From Dyella sp. A6 (GTDB lineage Bacteria > Pseudomonadota > Gammaproteobacteria > Xanthomonadales > Rhodanobacteraceae), in contig NZ_CP132911.1 in the NCBI RefSeq assembly GCF_036320485.1, positions 1,426,001 to 1,490,000 on the forward strand: a stretch of DNA of 64,000 bases. The letters are read 5' to 3'. Shown one piece after another: positions 47,364 through 57,419 of this stretch. Numbering within the stretch: position 1 is the first letter of the stretch; each line of letters begins with the position of its first letter. The notes beneath the pieces are model-generated. The model worked only from the letters and a program-made list of their open reading frames with translations. It ran no database searches and was not told the DNA's origin. The position numbers and the translations under genes were made by a program.

Positions 47364-48479
47364 TCAGTCGGGCCAGCGGCCGCTGGCGACGACCTCGTCA
47401 AGCCGGCGCTGCCAGCTCGCCACGTCCAGTCCGGTTGCCGCGATCCAGGCCTCGTCGTAGTAGGTGCCGCGGTAGCGCTCGCCGCCGTCGCAGATCATGG
47501 TCACCACCGGTCCGGGCGTACCGTTCGCATGCAGCTCGCACATCAATTGCAGTGCGCCGACGAAATTGGTGCCGGTGGAGCCGCCGCAGCGCCGGCCGAG
47601 CAGGCGTTCGAGCACGCGCAGGGCGGCGAACGTGGCGGCGTCCGGCACCTGGATCATGCGGTCGATCACGCCGCGTACGAACGAGGGCTCGACCCGGGGA
47701 CGCCCGATGCCTTCGATGCGCGAGCCCCGGCTAAGGGTCAGCGTGGTATCGCCGCTGACGAAGTAGTCGTGGAACACCGAGCGCTCCGGATCGACCACGG
47801 CCAGGCGTGTCGTGACCTGCGTACCCGGGCGGTAACGGATATAACGCCCGATGGTCGCCGAGGTGCCACCGGTGCCGGCCGAAACCACGATCCAGTGCGG
47901 TTCGGGATCGGCCTTGTGCGCCATCTGGCGGAAGATAGATTCGGCGATGTTGCTGTTGCCGCGCCAGTCGGTGGCGCGTTCGGCATAGGTGAACTGGTCC
48001 ATGTAATGACCGTCCAGTTCGTCCGCCAGCCGCTGCGCGGTGCCGTAGACGTCGGTGTCGTCGATGAAGTGGCAGCGCCCGCCGAAATGCTCGATCAGGG
48101 CGACCTTGTCCGGCGAGGTGCTGCGTGGCATCACGGCGACGAAAGGCAGGCCGAGCAGGCGCGCGAAGTAGGCTTCCGAGATCGCCGTGCTGCCGCTGGA
48201 GGCCTCGATCACCGGGCGTCCCTCGCGCAGCCAGCCGTTGCAGATCGCGTAGATGAACAGCGAGCGTGCCAGGCGGTGCTTCAGGCTGCCGGTGGGGTGG
48301 ACGGATTCGTCCTTGAGGTACAACGGAATGCCGGGGAAGGACGGCAGGTCCAGGCGCAGCAGGTGCGTATCGGCGGAGCGATGCGTTTCGGCTTCGAGCG
48401 CTTCGATGGCGCGGCGTGTCCAGTCGCGTTGTGGCATGGCGGCAGCATCACCGGGTTGTTGGCGTGCCGTCTTGATCAT
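47364..48479 (-). CDS. PLP-dependent cysteine-synthase-family enzyme
   Basis: This fold-type II PLP enzyme has 371 residues if started at ATG 48479, or 357 from ATG 48437; neither has a strong ribosome site. The PLP lysine is in [10 protein letters not shown], the asparagine/serine loop in [10 protein letters not shown], and the phosphate-binding glycines in [10 protein letters not shown] stretch [10 protein letters not shown] lies near the C-terminus. The family includes cysteine synthases and cysteine desulfhydrases, so either synthesis or breakdown of cysteine is possible. It follows parE on the minus strand with only 16-22 bases between. Confidence 0.82.
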   Translation of the reverse strand: MIKTARQQPGDAAAMPQRDWTRRAIEALEAETHRSADTHLLRLDLPSFPGIPLYLKDESVHPTGSLKHRLARSLFIYAICNGWLREGRPVIEASSGSTAISEAYFARLLGLPFVAVMPRSTSPDKVALIEHFGGRCHFIDDTDVYGTAQRLADELDGHYMDQFTYAERATDWRGNSNIAESIFRQMAHKADPEPHWIVVSAGTGGTSATIGRYIRYRPGTQVTTRLAVVDPERSVFHDYFVSGDTTLTLSRGSRIEGIGRPRVEPSFVRGVIDRMIQVPDAATFAALRVLERLLGRRCGGSTGTNFVGALQLMCELHANGTPGPVVTMICDGGERYRGTYYDEAWIAATGLDVASWQRRLDEVVASGRWPD

Positions 48480-48500
48480 GGTCAAGACGGCACGAATGGG

Positions 48501-50390
48501 TCAGACATCCAGCGTCGCGAGGTCGCCCTTTTCCTCCAGCCAGGCCTTGCGGTCGCCGGCGCGTTTCTTGGCCAGCAGCATGTCCATCAGCTTTGCGGTG
48601 CCGTCGTCATCGTCGACGGTGAGCTGGACCAGACGACGGGTGTCGGGATCGATCGTGGATTCGCGCAATTGTCCCGGGTTCATCTCGCCCAGGCCCTTGA
48701 AGCGGGTGACGCTGACCGCACCGCGCATTTTTTCGCGCTCGATACGGTCCAGCATGGCTTGCTTCTCGCCCTCGTCCAGACAGTAGAAGACCTGTTTGCC
48801 CACGTCGACGCGGAACAGCGGCGGCATCGCCACGAACACGTGGCCCTCGCTGACCAGCTTCGGGAAGTGACGCAGGAACAGCGCTGACAGCAGGGTGGCG
48901 ATGTGCAGGCCGTCGGAGTCGGCGTCGGCGAGGATCACGACCTTGCCGTAGCGCAGTCCGGAAAGATCGTCCTTGCCGGGGTCGCAGCCGATCGCCACGG
49001 CAAGGTTGTGCACTTCCTCGGAGCCCAGCACGGTGGTCGATTCCACCTCCCAGGTGTTGAGGATCTTGCCGCGTAGCGGAAGGATCGCCTGGAACTCCTT
49101 GTCGCGTGCCTGCTTGGCGCTGCCGCCGGCCGAGTCGCCCTCGACCAGGAAAAGTTCGGTGCGCGACAGGTCGGTGGCGGTGCAGTCGGCCAGCTTGCCC
49201 GGAAGTGCAGGGCCCTGGACGACTTTCTTGCGCACGACCTGCTTGGCCGCCTTGAGCCGGGCACTGGCGTGCTCGATGGCGAGCTGGGCGATGCGCTCGC
49301 CGCTTTCCACGTTCTGGTTCAGCCACAGGCTGAAGGCGTCGTGCACCACGTTTTCCACCAGCGCAGCGGCGTTGCGCGATGACAGCCGCTCCTTGGTCTG
49401 GCCGGCGAACTGCGGGTCGAGCAGCTTGGCGCTGAGCACGAAGGCCAGCCGTTCCCAGACGTCCTCGGGCGCCAGCTTCACACCACGTGGCAGCAGGTTG
49501 CGGATGTCGCAGAACTCGCGGATGGCGTTGGTGAGGCCGGTGCGCAGGCCGTTCACGTGGGTGCCGCCCTGGGCGGTGGGAATCAGGTTGACGTAGCTTT
49601 CCTGCACCAGCTCGCCCTCGGGCAGCCAGGTGAGGGCAACGTCCATGCCTTCGGTATCGCGCGCCACATGATGCACGAACAGCTCGGCCGGGATTGCTTC
49701 GGCCTGGCCGAGTTCTCCACGCAGGTAGTCGCGCAGGCCATCCTCGTAATGCCATGCGCTGACTTCGCCACTGGCCTCGTCGGTCAGCTTCACGTTGAGA
49801 CCCGCGCACAGCACGGCCTTGGCACGCAGCAGATGCTTGAGGCGAGCCATCGCGATCTTCGGCGAGTCGAAGTATTTCGGGTCGGCCCAGAAGCGCACCG
49901 TGGTACCGGTGCGCTTCTTCGGTACGCTGCCGATGATCTCCAGTTCGCTGACGCGATCGCCGTGTTCGAAGGCCATCTGGTATTCGTTGCCGTCGCGGCG
50001 GATGGTGACCTCGACCCGGCTGGACAGCGCATTGACCACTGACACGCCCACGCCGTGCAGGCCGCCGGAGAAGTTGTAGTTCTTGCCGCTGAACTTGCCG
50101 CCCGCATGCAGCCGGGTGAGGATCAGTTCGACACCTGGCACCCCTTCCTCGGGGTGAATGTCCACCGGCATGCCGCGGCCGTCATCGCTGACCTCGACGG
50201 ACCCGTCAGTGTGGACGATCACGTCGATGTTCTCGGCGTGGCCGGCCAGGGCCTCGTCCACCGAGTTGTCGATCACTTCCTGCGCCAGATGGTTGGGCCG
50301 GGTCGTGTCGGTGTACATGCCCGGCCGGCGCTTGACCGGGTCAAGGCCGGAGAGGACTTCGATGTCGGCGGCGTTGTAGCGACTGCTCAT
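48501..50390 (-). CDS. parE: DNA topoisomerase IV subunit B
   Basis: ParE is the ATPase subunit of topoisomerase IV, which unlinks daughter chromosomes. The 629-residue length fits ParE rather than the longer GyrB. The GHKL ATP-binding part has E-V-I-D-N-S-V-D-E-A, D-D-G-R-G-M-P and G-G-L-H-G-V-G. The transducer has the conserved Q-G-G-T-H-V-N-G. The Toprim domain has E-G-D-S-A-G-G-S-A near 420 and I-L-A-D-A-D-S-D-G near 490. Quinolone/topoisomerase signatures agree. Confidence 0.96.
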   Translation of the reverse strand: MSSRYNAADIEVLSGLDPVKRRPGMYTDTTRPNHLAQEVIDNSVDEALAGHAENIDVIVHTDGSVEVSDDGRGMPVDIHPEEGVPGVELILTRLHAGGKFSGKNYNFSGGLHGVGVSVVNALSSRVEVTIRRDGNEYQMAFEHGDRVSELEIIGSVPKKRTGTTVRFWADPKYFDSPKIAMARLKHLLRAKAVLCAGLNVKLTDEASGEVSAWHYEDGLRDYLRGELGQAEAIPAELFVHHVARDTEGMDVALTWLPEGELVQESYVNLIPTAQGGTHVNGLRTGLTNAIREFCDIRNLLPRGVKLAPEDVWERLAFVLSAKLLDPQFAGQTKERLSSRNAAALVENVVHDAFSLWLNQNVESGERIAQLAIEHASARLKAAKQVVRKKVVQGPALPGKLADCTATDLSRTELFLVEGDSAGGSAKQARDKEFQAILPLRGKILNTWEVESTTVLGSEEVHNLAVAIGCDPGKDDLSGLRYGKVVILADADSDGLHIATLLSALFLRHFPKLVSEGHVFVAMPPLFRVDVGKQVFYCLDEGEKQAMLDRIEREKMRGAVSVTRFKGLGEMNPGQLRESTIDPDTRRLVQLTVDDDDGTAKLMDMLLAKKRAGDRKAWLEEKGDLATLDV

Positions 50391-50445
50391 GCGTTGAAAT
50401 CGAGTGTGGTTAAACGCAGCAGGATGGCGGCCGCCGCCGGGCGGG

Positions 50446-51609
50446 TCAAGCCGGCGTGGCGTTGATGGCCGTACCGGCTGGCCGCACCAGCAGCCACCAC
50501 GCCGCGCCGGCGATGGCGACGGTCAGCACGCACGCCGTCGGCGGCCACCACCAGCCGAGCGCGCGCAGCAGCAGCAGGCTGGATGCCAACGGCAGCAACA
50601 TGCCGACCAGTAGCACCGACCACAGGCGGCGAAAGCCGGGAAGCCCGTACAGCAGGCAGGGCACCGACAGGACGATGGCACCGACGACCAGTTGCAGGGT
50701 GAATCCCAGCGGGGTCAGCAGAAGCCCGCGTTGCAGCGATTCCAGGATGTTCGCCTGGTACTCGACACCCGGCATCAGGCCGTCCGGTGTGCGAACGATG
50801 TCGCGCATGCCCTCGGCGGTGGCACCGATCAGCACGGTTTTACCTTTCAGTAGCGAGGGCGGTACCTTCTTGTCGAGCACGTCGGCATAGGAAACGCGAC
50901 CGAACGTGCCTGATGGGCCGGCGTAATGCAGTAGTGCGTAGTAATCGCGGATCCACAGGTATGGCGATTCGCCAGTCGGCATTGGATTGCGCAGGCCTGG
51001 CAGTTGTGCGCTCGGGTGCCTGGGGTGGTCCTGGCGGTAGAGCGCCAGGCCCAGCGATGGCCAGTAGGCCTGTCCCAGTCCTGCCATCAGGTAGACGCCA
51101 CGCGAGATGCCGTCGGTGCTCTCGTCGACATCCACCTGGCCGAATGCCGCGGCTTCCCTGGCCAGGCCGGGGACTGGAAGCATTTCTTCCAGCGTGCCGC
51201 CCAGGTCGGTGGGTTCGGCGAAGACCGGCATCACTACATGGCCGTTGCGTCGAAGTGCACTGGCCAGTGCCTTGTCATAGGCTGGATGGGCAGCATCGGG
51301 CGTGGTCATGGTGATGTCGAGACCGATGGCACGTACGCCGTCGTCGGTGAGCCGGTTGATCAAGCGTGCGTGCAGCAGGCGGGGGAACGGCCAGCGTCCA
51401 AGTTTGGTAAGGCTGCTGGGATCGATCGCGACGATGACCACGTCGTTGCCAGGCGTATAGGTCCAGTGACGCATGTTGATGTCATACAGGGCACTGTCCA
51501 CATGTCCCGTTGCATCAAAGGTGAGCAACAGGGCCAGCAGGCCGGTGGCAACCAGCCAGACCGCACCCCGCACCAGCCAGGCGAAACCGCGCGGCAACAT
51601 GTCAGGCAT
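50446..51609 (-). CDS. CHASE2-domain membrane protein without an output domain
   Basis: The 387-residue protein has one N-terminal membrane helix (about 12-29), a large periplasmic CHASE2 domain (about 35-300, with V-V-I-V-A-I-D-P-S-S, G-R-W-P-F-P-R and L-K-G-K-T-V-L-I-G-A-T-A-E-G), then three C-terminal membrane helices (about 305-375) and a short tail. CHASE2 is normally fused to an adenylate cyclase, kinase or diguanylate cyclase; no such domain is present. It starts 25-30 bases after the LysM/FecR gene, and in many bacteria CHASE2 proteins are encoded with FecR-domain partners, so the two probably act together in sensing the envelope. Confidence 0.85.
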   Translation of the reverse strand: MPDMLPRGFAWLVRGAVWLVATGLLALLLTFDATGHVDSALYDINMRHWTYTPGNDVVIVAIDPSSLTKLGRWPFPRLLHARLINRLTDDGVRAIGLDITMTTPDAAHPAYDKALASALRRNGHVVMPVFAEPTDLGGTLEEMLPVPGLAREAAAFGQVDVDESTDGISRGVYLMAGLGQAYWPSLGLALYRQDHPRHPSAQLPGLRNPMPTGESPYLWIRDYYALLHYAGPSGTFGRVSYADVLDKKVPPSLLKGKTVLIGATAEGMRDIVRTPDGLMPGVEYQANILESLQRGLLLTPLGFTLQLVVGAIVLSVPCLLYGLPGFRRLWSVLLVGMLLPLASSLLLLRALGWWWPPTACVLTVAIAGAAWWLLVRPAGTAINATPA

Positions 51610-51633
51610 CCGTTGCCGGCGGTGTATCGGGCA

Positions 51634-53292
51634 TCAGAGCAGTAACCAGAGAACGGTGGCGCCGCCTCCGATGGCGGCGATGCGGCAGGGTATGCAGGGC
51701 AGCCGGAACTTCTGGACCGGGCCCCAGGCGCCAGCATAGCCGTCGGTGTCGATGGTGCGTACCCGCACGTACCAGGTGCCCGAATGCGGTTTGCGCATCT
51801 GCAGCGATGGGGTGTCCAGCATCCGGTCGACCAGTGGATGGGTGAACTGGGCGTCGCGGGCGAGCTGGATGCGGTAGTGCTGTCCGGGTTTACCGGCGGA
51901 CCAGCCGAGCGTCAACTCATGCTTTGAGCTTTTGGGCGCCCCCACGCTCGGGGCCGGCGGCGGCGCGACACGTTCAAATGGCAGGGCGTCGGTATATGGG
52001 CCGAGGTTGCCTTGGGCGTCGCGACTCGCAATACGCCAGTAATAGCGTCCCAGCGGAAGTACGGCAGGGGCGCGCACGTGATCGTTATCGATCTGCGGGC
52101 GTTCGGCCAGAACGTGGGCAAATTGGGCATCGCTCGCCAGCTGCCAGTCGTAGGATTTGGCCTCGGAGCTTTCGGTCCAGCGGAATTGCGGGCGTGGGTC
52201 GCGCACTTTGCTGCCCGCCTGCGGCTGTTGCACCAGCGGTGGCTGCGGATGCATGGCGGTACGCAGGGTGCAGGTGGCATCCAGTCCTTCCAGACCGGCG
52301 CTGTCGATGCCGTGGATGCGGATCGCATGTTCGCCGTTCGGCAGATCCGGCACGCTGACGTGGGGCAGGGCACCGGTCACACTGTCGAGCAGAAGGGTTT
52401 CAAAGCGTGCATCCGGCGCGATCTCGACGCGGTAGTGAACAGCACCATGCATGGCCGTCCAGCTCAGTGTATCGCCGATGTGGGTGACCGGCTGACTCGG
52501 GCAATCGAGCACGGGCGCAGGCAACAGTTTGCGCACCTGGCCGGGGCGATGGCCGTCGGTGACGGATACGCCGGAACCACGGTTGACCTGCACGTGGCGC
52601 CGGTGGCCGGCGACATCGACACGGCCCTTCAGTACCTCGGTTTGCGAATGGTCGTCACCGGCGGCTACGCGGAAATGGGTGCCGCGCACACTGGAAATGG
52701 CACCGGGTGTCTGCACCACGAAGTGTGCCGTGTTGCCCGGCATCGGCGTCACGGCATTGCTGATGCGGCCATGTTGCAGGCGCAGTTTGGTGTCGGCCAT
52801 ACCGGTGTTGCCGTAGGCACTCATGCGGTCCAGCGTCAGTTCGCTGCCGGATTGCATGAGCACATGCGAGTCATCAGCAAACTTCAGTGTCAGGCTGGCA
52901 TGGGGTCCGGTCTCGATACGAACGCCATAGCCGAGCTTCATGCCCGGGGTGATGACGACTCCAGCGGTCTGACCTGCGATGTAAGCATGTGCCATGCCGG
53001 CGACGGCGATCACCGTGGCCTTGGCTGGCTGAACACGCAGCCATTCCACCGGTATGCGTAGACGCGAGCCCGGTACCAGGTGATACGGATCGGCGACCTT
53101 GTTGTAGGTCTGGAGTTTCTGCCAGCCAACGCCAGGCTTGAGAAAGCGACTGTTCAGTGTCCAGATATTGTCGTGCGGCCTTACGCGGTAATACCAGTCG
53201 CCCGCATGAGCAGCCGGCACAGCGAGGAAAACCAGCGCAGCGATTCCCAGGCGACCAAAGCAAGAGCGTAACCAATGGCGGATGGATTGCAT
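51634..53292 (-). CDS. Secreted LysM/FecR-domain protein with fibronectin-like repeats
   Basis: I place the start at ATG 53292 (552 residues); a TTG two codons upstream is also in frame. A Sec signal covers about residues 1-30 (A-H-A at the end). A LysM-like segment follows (Y-R-V-R-P-H-D-N-I-W-T-L), then a FecR-type beta domain (about 95-225, with V-V-Q-T-P-G-A-I-S-S-V-R-G-T-H-F-R-V), then three fibronectin-like repeats and a C-terminal hydrophobic end preceded by C-I-P-C. LysM suggests peptidoglycan binding. Coexpression with the CHASE2 protein suggests a shared envelope-sensing role. Confidence 0.85.
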   Translation of the reverse strand: MQSIRHWLRSCFGRLGIAALVFLAVPAAHAGDWYYRVRPHDNIWTLNSRFLKPGVGWQKLQTYNKVADPYHLVPGSRLRIPVEWLRVQPAKATVIAVAGMAHAYIAGQTAGVVITPGMKLGYGVRIETGPHASLTLKFADDSHVLMQSGSELTLDRMSAYGNTGMADTKLRLQHGRISNAVTPMPGNTAHFVVQTPGAISSVRGTHFRVAAGDDHSQTEVLKGRVDVAGHRRHVQVNRGSGVSVTDGHRPGQVRKLLPAPVLDCPSQPVTHIGDTLSWTAMHGAVHYRVEIAPDARFETLLLDSVTGALPHVSVPDLPNGEHAIRIHGIDSAGLEGLDATCTLRTAMHPQPPLVQQPQAGSKVRDPRPQFRWTESSEAKSYDWQLASDAQFAHVLAERPQIDNDHVRAPAVLPLGRYYWRIASRDAQGNLGPYTDALPFERVAPPPAPSVGAPKSSKHELTLGWSAGKPGQHYRIQLARDAQFTHPLVDRMLDTPSLQMRKPHSGTWYVRVRTIDTDGYAGAWGPVQKFRLPCIPCRIAAIGGGATVLWLLL

Positions 53293-53484
53293 CTTCAACC
53301 CCTGTATGCCGTCCGTGATTTCACATCGGACCGGTGAGCGCCCCCTCGCTCCTGACTGGCCACGACGGACGGCCTGTATCCTCAGCCCGGAAACGTCTGA
53401 ACAGCGTGTTTGAGCGCGGATTCTGATGGAGAGATGCCGAAAATGCCAACTGCGTCACGTTTTGATGTCGTGTCCGGGGTGGGG

Positions 53485-56007
53485 TCAAGCACCGTCCGGC
53501 AGTTGCATCACTTGTTCGCGAAGGCGGGCAAGGCTGGTGGGGAAATCGTCCAGTGCGGCGGGCGATGCGCCTTCTTCCAGCGCATCCAGTAACTGTCGTG
53601 CCTTTCCGATATCCGGGCCGCCGATGAATATCTGCAATGCGCCCAGCAGGCGGTGCAGTCTGCGCGCAACGGTGGCTGCATCCCCGTTCGCCATGGCCAG
53701 CTCGATCGCGTCAAGGTCGGCCATACTGGTCTCGCGCAATAGCCTGAGCATGTCGGCTTGAGTCGCTGGCGCGGTCGCGACTGATGGGGACGGCGATATG
53801 GTTTGTCCTTCAGGTCGGAGCCACGTCTGCAGTTTTTCCTGCAGTACCTTCAGCTGGACCGGCTTGCTCAGATAGTCGTCCATGCCGGCATCACGGCAGC
53901 GGACGATCTCGTCGCCCAGAGTGTGCGCCGTCATCGCGATGATCGGCAGGCGTGTCGTTCGTTGCTCGTCCGCCTCCAGTTGCCGCCACGCAGCAGCCAG
54001 TTCGTAGCCATCCATCTCGGGCATCTGGCAATCGGTCATCAACAGGGCGTAGTCGTTGTGTCGAAGCGCCTCGAGGGCGGCACGTCCGTTGTCCACGATA
54101 TCGCATGCCCACCCCAGCAACGCCAGCTGCCGTCTTGCCAATGCCTGATTCACCGGATGGTCTTCGGCAATCAATATCCGGCCTGCGGAAGTGGGTGAAG
54201 GAGACGGCGGCGCTGTTATGGCAGTACTGGTCGAGGGATGCCCCCCTGCCGGCAACGAGGTGGCTGTCGATGGTCGCTGGGGTTCCAGTGTCATGGCGCA
54301 TGCGCGGACCATTGACTGCCATTTGAGCGGGTTGCAGCCAAGCACGATGCGCTCTCCGTCGCGATAGGGGCGCGTTTGTGTTTCAGGCGAGTCGGTGAGG
54401 GCGATGACATGCGCGGCAATCCTTGACGAGCTTTCTTCGTCATCGATGTCGACGAACAGGATATTGGCCGCAATGCCTGGTCGCATGGACTGCGACGGCG
54501 GAACAGTCTCTACACTGAGTCCAAGTGCGGCAAGGTGCGCACGCACGATGGCGGTCAGTTCGTGGTTGTCGAGACGGACCACAGCATGCTGGCCTGCCAG
54601 GTCCACCGGGTTAGCAATTTCGCGTTGGACGACCGGTAGACGGACCTCCACGGTGATGGTCGTGCCCAGTTCGACCTCGCTCGATAGCGCGATCTTGCCG
54701 TCCATCAGTTCAACCAAGTGATGGCAGATGGCAAGGCCGAGTCCGGTGCCGCCATGGCGACGCGCTGTCCACGATTCGGCCTGCGAGAACGGCATGAACA
54801 GGTTTTCCTGTTTGTCTGCCGGAATGCCGATGCCGGTATCGGCGATACTGAATTGCAGGCGTTGGTACTCGCCATCGTCACCCAGTACGCGAAGACTGAC
54901 CGTGATGCTTCCGTGTTCAGTGAACTTGCCTGCATTGTTGAGAAGATTGAGCAGGATCTGGCGCAGCCTGACATCGTCCCCGAGCAGGCGGCCGGCGATC
55001 AGCGTGTCCATGCCGACCCTGACATCCAGGCCTTTCTGGTGCAGTGGGCCGGCGACCAGGCCCACTGCACTGTCGACAAGTGCACGCAAGTCGAACGGGA
55101 CCGGATCCAGTCTGAGGTTGCCGGCCTCGAGCTTGGAGAAATCCAGTACATCGTTGAGGATCTGCATCAGCACGCTGGCAGAATCGCCGACGGCCTGCAG
55201 CAGCTCGATTTGGTCCGGATTCAGAGACGTATGTTCCAGCAACTCGAGCATGCCGATCACGCCATTCATCGGCGTGCGGATCTCGTGGCTCATGGTGGCC
55301 AGGAAGTCCGCCTTGGCGCGGGAAGCTCGCTCGGCGGCGTCGCGTGCTGCGCGCAAGGCCTCGTTGTGGGCGTTGAGATTGGTGGTGTCGATCAGGTAGC
55401 CGACCCAGCGCGTGTTGCCCTTGCCCTGAGGGTATGCAGCCATGACCAGATGGAACCAACGAAGTCCATCCTCGGCATAGGCACGGAAATCGACAGAGGT
55501 AGCGCGGGCGTGCCGCAGGCTGTGGCGCAGCTGGAGGCGCAGGCTGTCGACATCATCAGGATAGATTCGGTCTCCGAATGGCCAGTCTCGTAGCAGGTCG
55601 GTGGCTTCGAGTGCCTCGTTGGGATCGACCCCGAACAGTGCCTGTAGGTCGCCCGTTAGCGACTCGAGTCTGTGATGGCGGTTGCGGTCACGATGCATGG
55701 TGAACACCACGACCGGCATGCGGGCACTGATCTCGCGGAGGCTGCGCTCGTTTGCATGAAGCTGTTGTTCATGCCTGCGAAGCGACTCTATCTCGTCCGC
55801 CAACCGGTTCTGTTGTGATCGGGCCTGCTTCAGCCGCAGCTGTTGCTTCCAGATCATCCTCAGCAACAGCAGGCACAGCATGCCGGATGCCATCAACAGA
55901 CCGGCAAGCACCTCGATGCTTGCCGTGGCAGGAATAGCCCCGGGGTTGAACATGGCGACTGCGATGTCTGGACGCGGCCGCATATGCAGAAACGGCAGCG
56001 CGTTCAT
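53485..56007 (-). CDS. Hybrid histidine kinase (PAS-HisKA-ATPase-REC-HPt)
   Basis: The 840-residue kinase has one membrane helix (about 31-52), a coiled stretch, a PAS domain (about 97-212), and HisKA with the phosphorylated His241 in T-M-S-H-E-I-R-T-P-M-N-G. The HATPase region follows (N-N-A-G-K-F, D-T-G-I-G-I-P, G-G-T-G-L-G-L-A-I), then a degenerate receiver (about 470-570, no clear acceptor Asp), a full receiver with Asp659 in M-T-D-C-Q-M-P-E-M-D-G, and a C-terminal HPt-like helix with His785 in R-L-H-R-L-L-G-A-L. The order matches BvgS/EvgS-type phosphorelays. No periplasmic sensor domain is present. It is divergent from a LuxR-type response regulator 131 bases away. Confidence 0.92.
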   Translation of the reverse strand: MNALPFLHMRPRPDIAVAMFNPGAIPATASIEVLAGLLMASGMLCLLLLRMIWKQQLRLKQARSQQNRLADEIESLRRHEQQLHANERSLREISARMPVVVFTMHRDRNRHHRLESLTGDLQALFGVDPNEALEATDLLRDWPFGDRIYPDDVDSLRLQLRHSLRHARATSVDFRAYAEDGLRWFHLVMAAYPQGKGNTRWVGYLIDTTNLNAHNEALRAARDAAERASRAKADFLATMSHEIRTPMNGVIGMLELLEHTSLNPDQIELLQAVGDSASVLMQILNDVLDFSKLEAGNLRLDPVPFDLRALVDSAVGLVAGPLHQKGLDVRVGMDTLIAGRLLGDDVRLRQILLNLLNNAGKFTEHGSITVSLRVLGDDGEYQRLQFSIADTGIGIPADKQENLFMPFSQAESWTARRHGGTGLGLAICHHLVELMDGKIALSSEVELGTTITVEVRLPVVQREIANPVDLAGQHAVVRLDNHELTAIVRAHLAALGLSVETVPPSQSMRPGIAANILFVDIDDEESSSRIAAHVIALTDSPETQTRPYRDGERIVLGCNPLKWQSMVRACAMTLEPQRPSTATSLPAGGHPSTSTAITAPPSPSPTSAGRILIAEDHPVNQALARRQLALLGWACDIVDNGRAALEALRHNDYALLMTDCQMPEMDGYELAAAWRQLEADEQRTTRLPIIAMTAHTLGDEIVRCRDAGMDDYLSKPVQLKVLQEKLQTWLRPEGQTISPSPSVATAPATQADMLRLLRETSMADLDAIELAMANGDAATVARRLHRLLGALQIFIGGPDIGKARQLLDALEEGASPAALDDFPTSLARLREQVMQLPDGA

Positions 56008-56138
56008 CGCGTGGTCATCACATTTGGGTTGCTTATCATGACCGTCAATCTTCTTTACACGTCGCGCTCGATCTTGTAGGAGGATGCCATTCTGTTGACG
56101 ATGCTACTTCAAGTAACCGTACAAGGATTTCATCGAAC

Positions 56139-56831
56139 ATGACGATGTCGTGGAACAACGCTCCCGTACGATTGGTTATCGCTGATGATCACCCTGTGGT
56201 GTTACTTGGCATCAGGGCACTGTTGCAAGAGTTCAGGGCGGAACTGGAGGTGGTTGGTGAGGCCAGCGGCGCACGTGAGTTGCAGGCTCTACTTTCTACC
56301 TGTGAATGTGAGCTTCTGATCACGGACTACTCGATGCCGGATGATGTCGGTAGCGAGGATGGCCTGGCCTGGCTCAAACGGCTTCGTCGTGATCGGCCGG
56401 CACTTCCCGTCATCGTGCTTACCATGATTCATAACCCTGCACTGGTCCGGGGAATGCTGGATGCAGGGGTGAATGGCGTCGTTGCAAAAGCGGCGATGAC
56501 GCGCGAACTGGTGCTGGCCGTTCGAACGGTTCTGGGCGGACGCACTTATGTGAGCGAAGACCTGCGGGATGTTGTTGTCGATATCCCGACTGCGCAGCGT
56601 GCAGGTTCCGGCGATGACGGTGCGGGTGGTGAAGTGTCCATCCTGTCCCGGCGTGAGGCCGAAGTGGTACGACTCTATGCATCGGGTCTGTCGATCACAC
56701 AGATTGCCGAACGGGTGCATCGTAGCGTCAAGACGATCAGCCAGCAAAAGAACAATGCCATGCGGAAGCTGGGGTTGACCAGCAACAGCCAACTCTATGA
56801 GTACGCCCGGGTAAAAGGACTGACGACCTGA
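56139..56831 (+). CDS. LuxR-type response regulator (RcsB/BvgA/EvgA-like), copy 1
   Basis: The 230-residue protein has a receiver domain (acidic pocket D16-D17, acceptor Asp63 in L-L-I-T-D-Y-S-M-P, Thr in V-L-T-M-I) and a C-terminal LuxR helix-turn-helix (L-S-R-R-E-A-E-V-V-R-L ... S-V-K-T-I-S-Q-Q-K). The layout fits regulators that take phosphate from an HPt domain, and the hybrid kinase lies divergently just upstream, so this is its probable partner. ATG 56145 is an alternative start. A close paralog follows at 57420. Confidence 0.93.
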   Translation: MTMSWNNAPVRLVIADDHPVVLLGIRALLQEFRAELEVVGEASGARELQALLSTCECELLITDYSMPDDVGSEDGLAWLKRLRRDRPALPVIVLTMIHNPALVRGMLDAGVNGVVAKAAMTRELVLAVRTVLGGRTYVSEDLRDVVVDIPTAQRAGSGDDGAGGEVSILSRREAEVVRLYASGLSITQIAERVHRSVKTISQQKNNAMRKLGLTSNSQLYEYARVKGLTT

Positions 56832-57419
56832 TACCGGAGCGTGAACACTGGTGCGAGGTGAGTGGGTCGAGTAATTAGGAATTATCCGATCTCAATATGC
56901 TGGCGGTGCAGTCAAGATGCGATCTTTAGCGGGCTGCTGTTGCCCTTAATGAATGCGTTTTGCAGTTAGGGGGACGAGGGCGACCCAGATCTCTCTTGGC
57001 TGTATGCCAACGAATTCGTTGACGATACTGACCATGAATTGATGGGCCGGAGCGTTGCTGGTCAGCTCGTCGTTACGCCGAAACTCGATGCGTTGACGTG
57101 GGCCCGTTCAGCGCTATCGATACGAGTTTACGGCTAAAGATCCGGAACCTTTGACTGACATGAAATCAGCGCCATTCGTGGTGTCTGGGTTAGGGCTTAT
57201 TGCTTTCGGAATCATCCGATATCTTCAGTGTCGGCTTTTTCTGTAGCTTTGATCGAAATAGATGTTGTTACGTACCTAGATATTACGCAGCGCATGTGTG
57301 TATTTTGATCGCATCTTTGCGTCTGTTGTTCATGGCACTCCGAGAGCTATTGCTCTATGCCACTGCTTGGTACGTAGGGCGTTGTGTATCCATGAAGCGT
57401 TCGGTTAAAGCGAAGTTCT
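56832..57419. other. 588-base spacer between two response-regulator genes
   Basis: I find no credible gene. Two open stretches exist: about 59 codons ending near 57136 and 76 codons at 57200-57430. Neither has a recognisable motif, and the second runs into the next gene start. Base composition is clearly more AT-rich than the rest of the window, especially 57130-57420. The spacer may hold regulatory sites for the second regulator or decayed coding sequence. I cannot identify a parent gene. Confidence 0.45.

Noticed and set aside
56958..57136. An open stretch of about 59 codons beginning D-E-G-D-P-D-L-S-W-L-Y
   Set aside because: It has no start codon with a ribosome site and no similarity I can recognise. 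It is mentioned only as possible decayed sequence.
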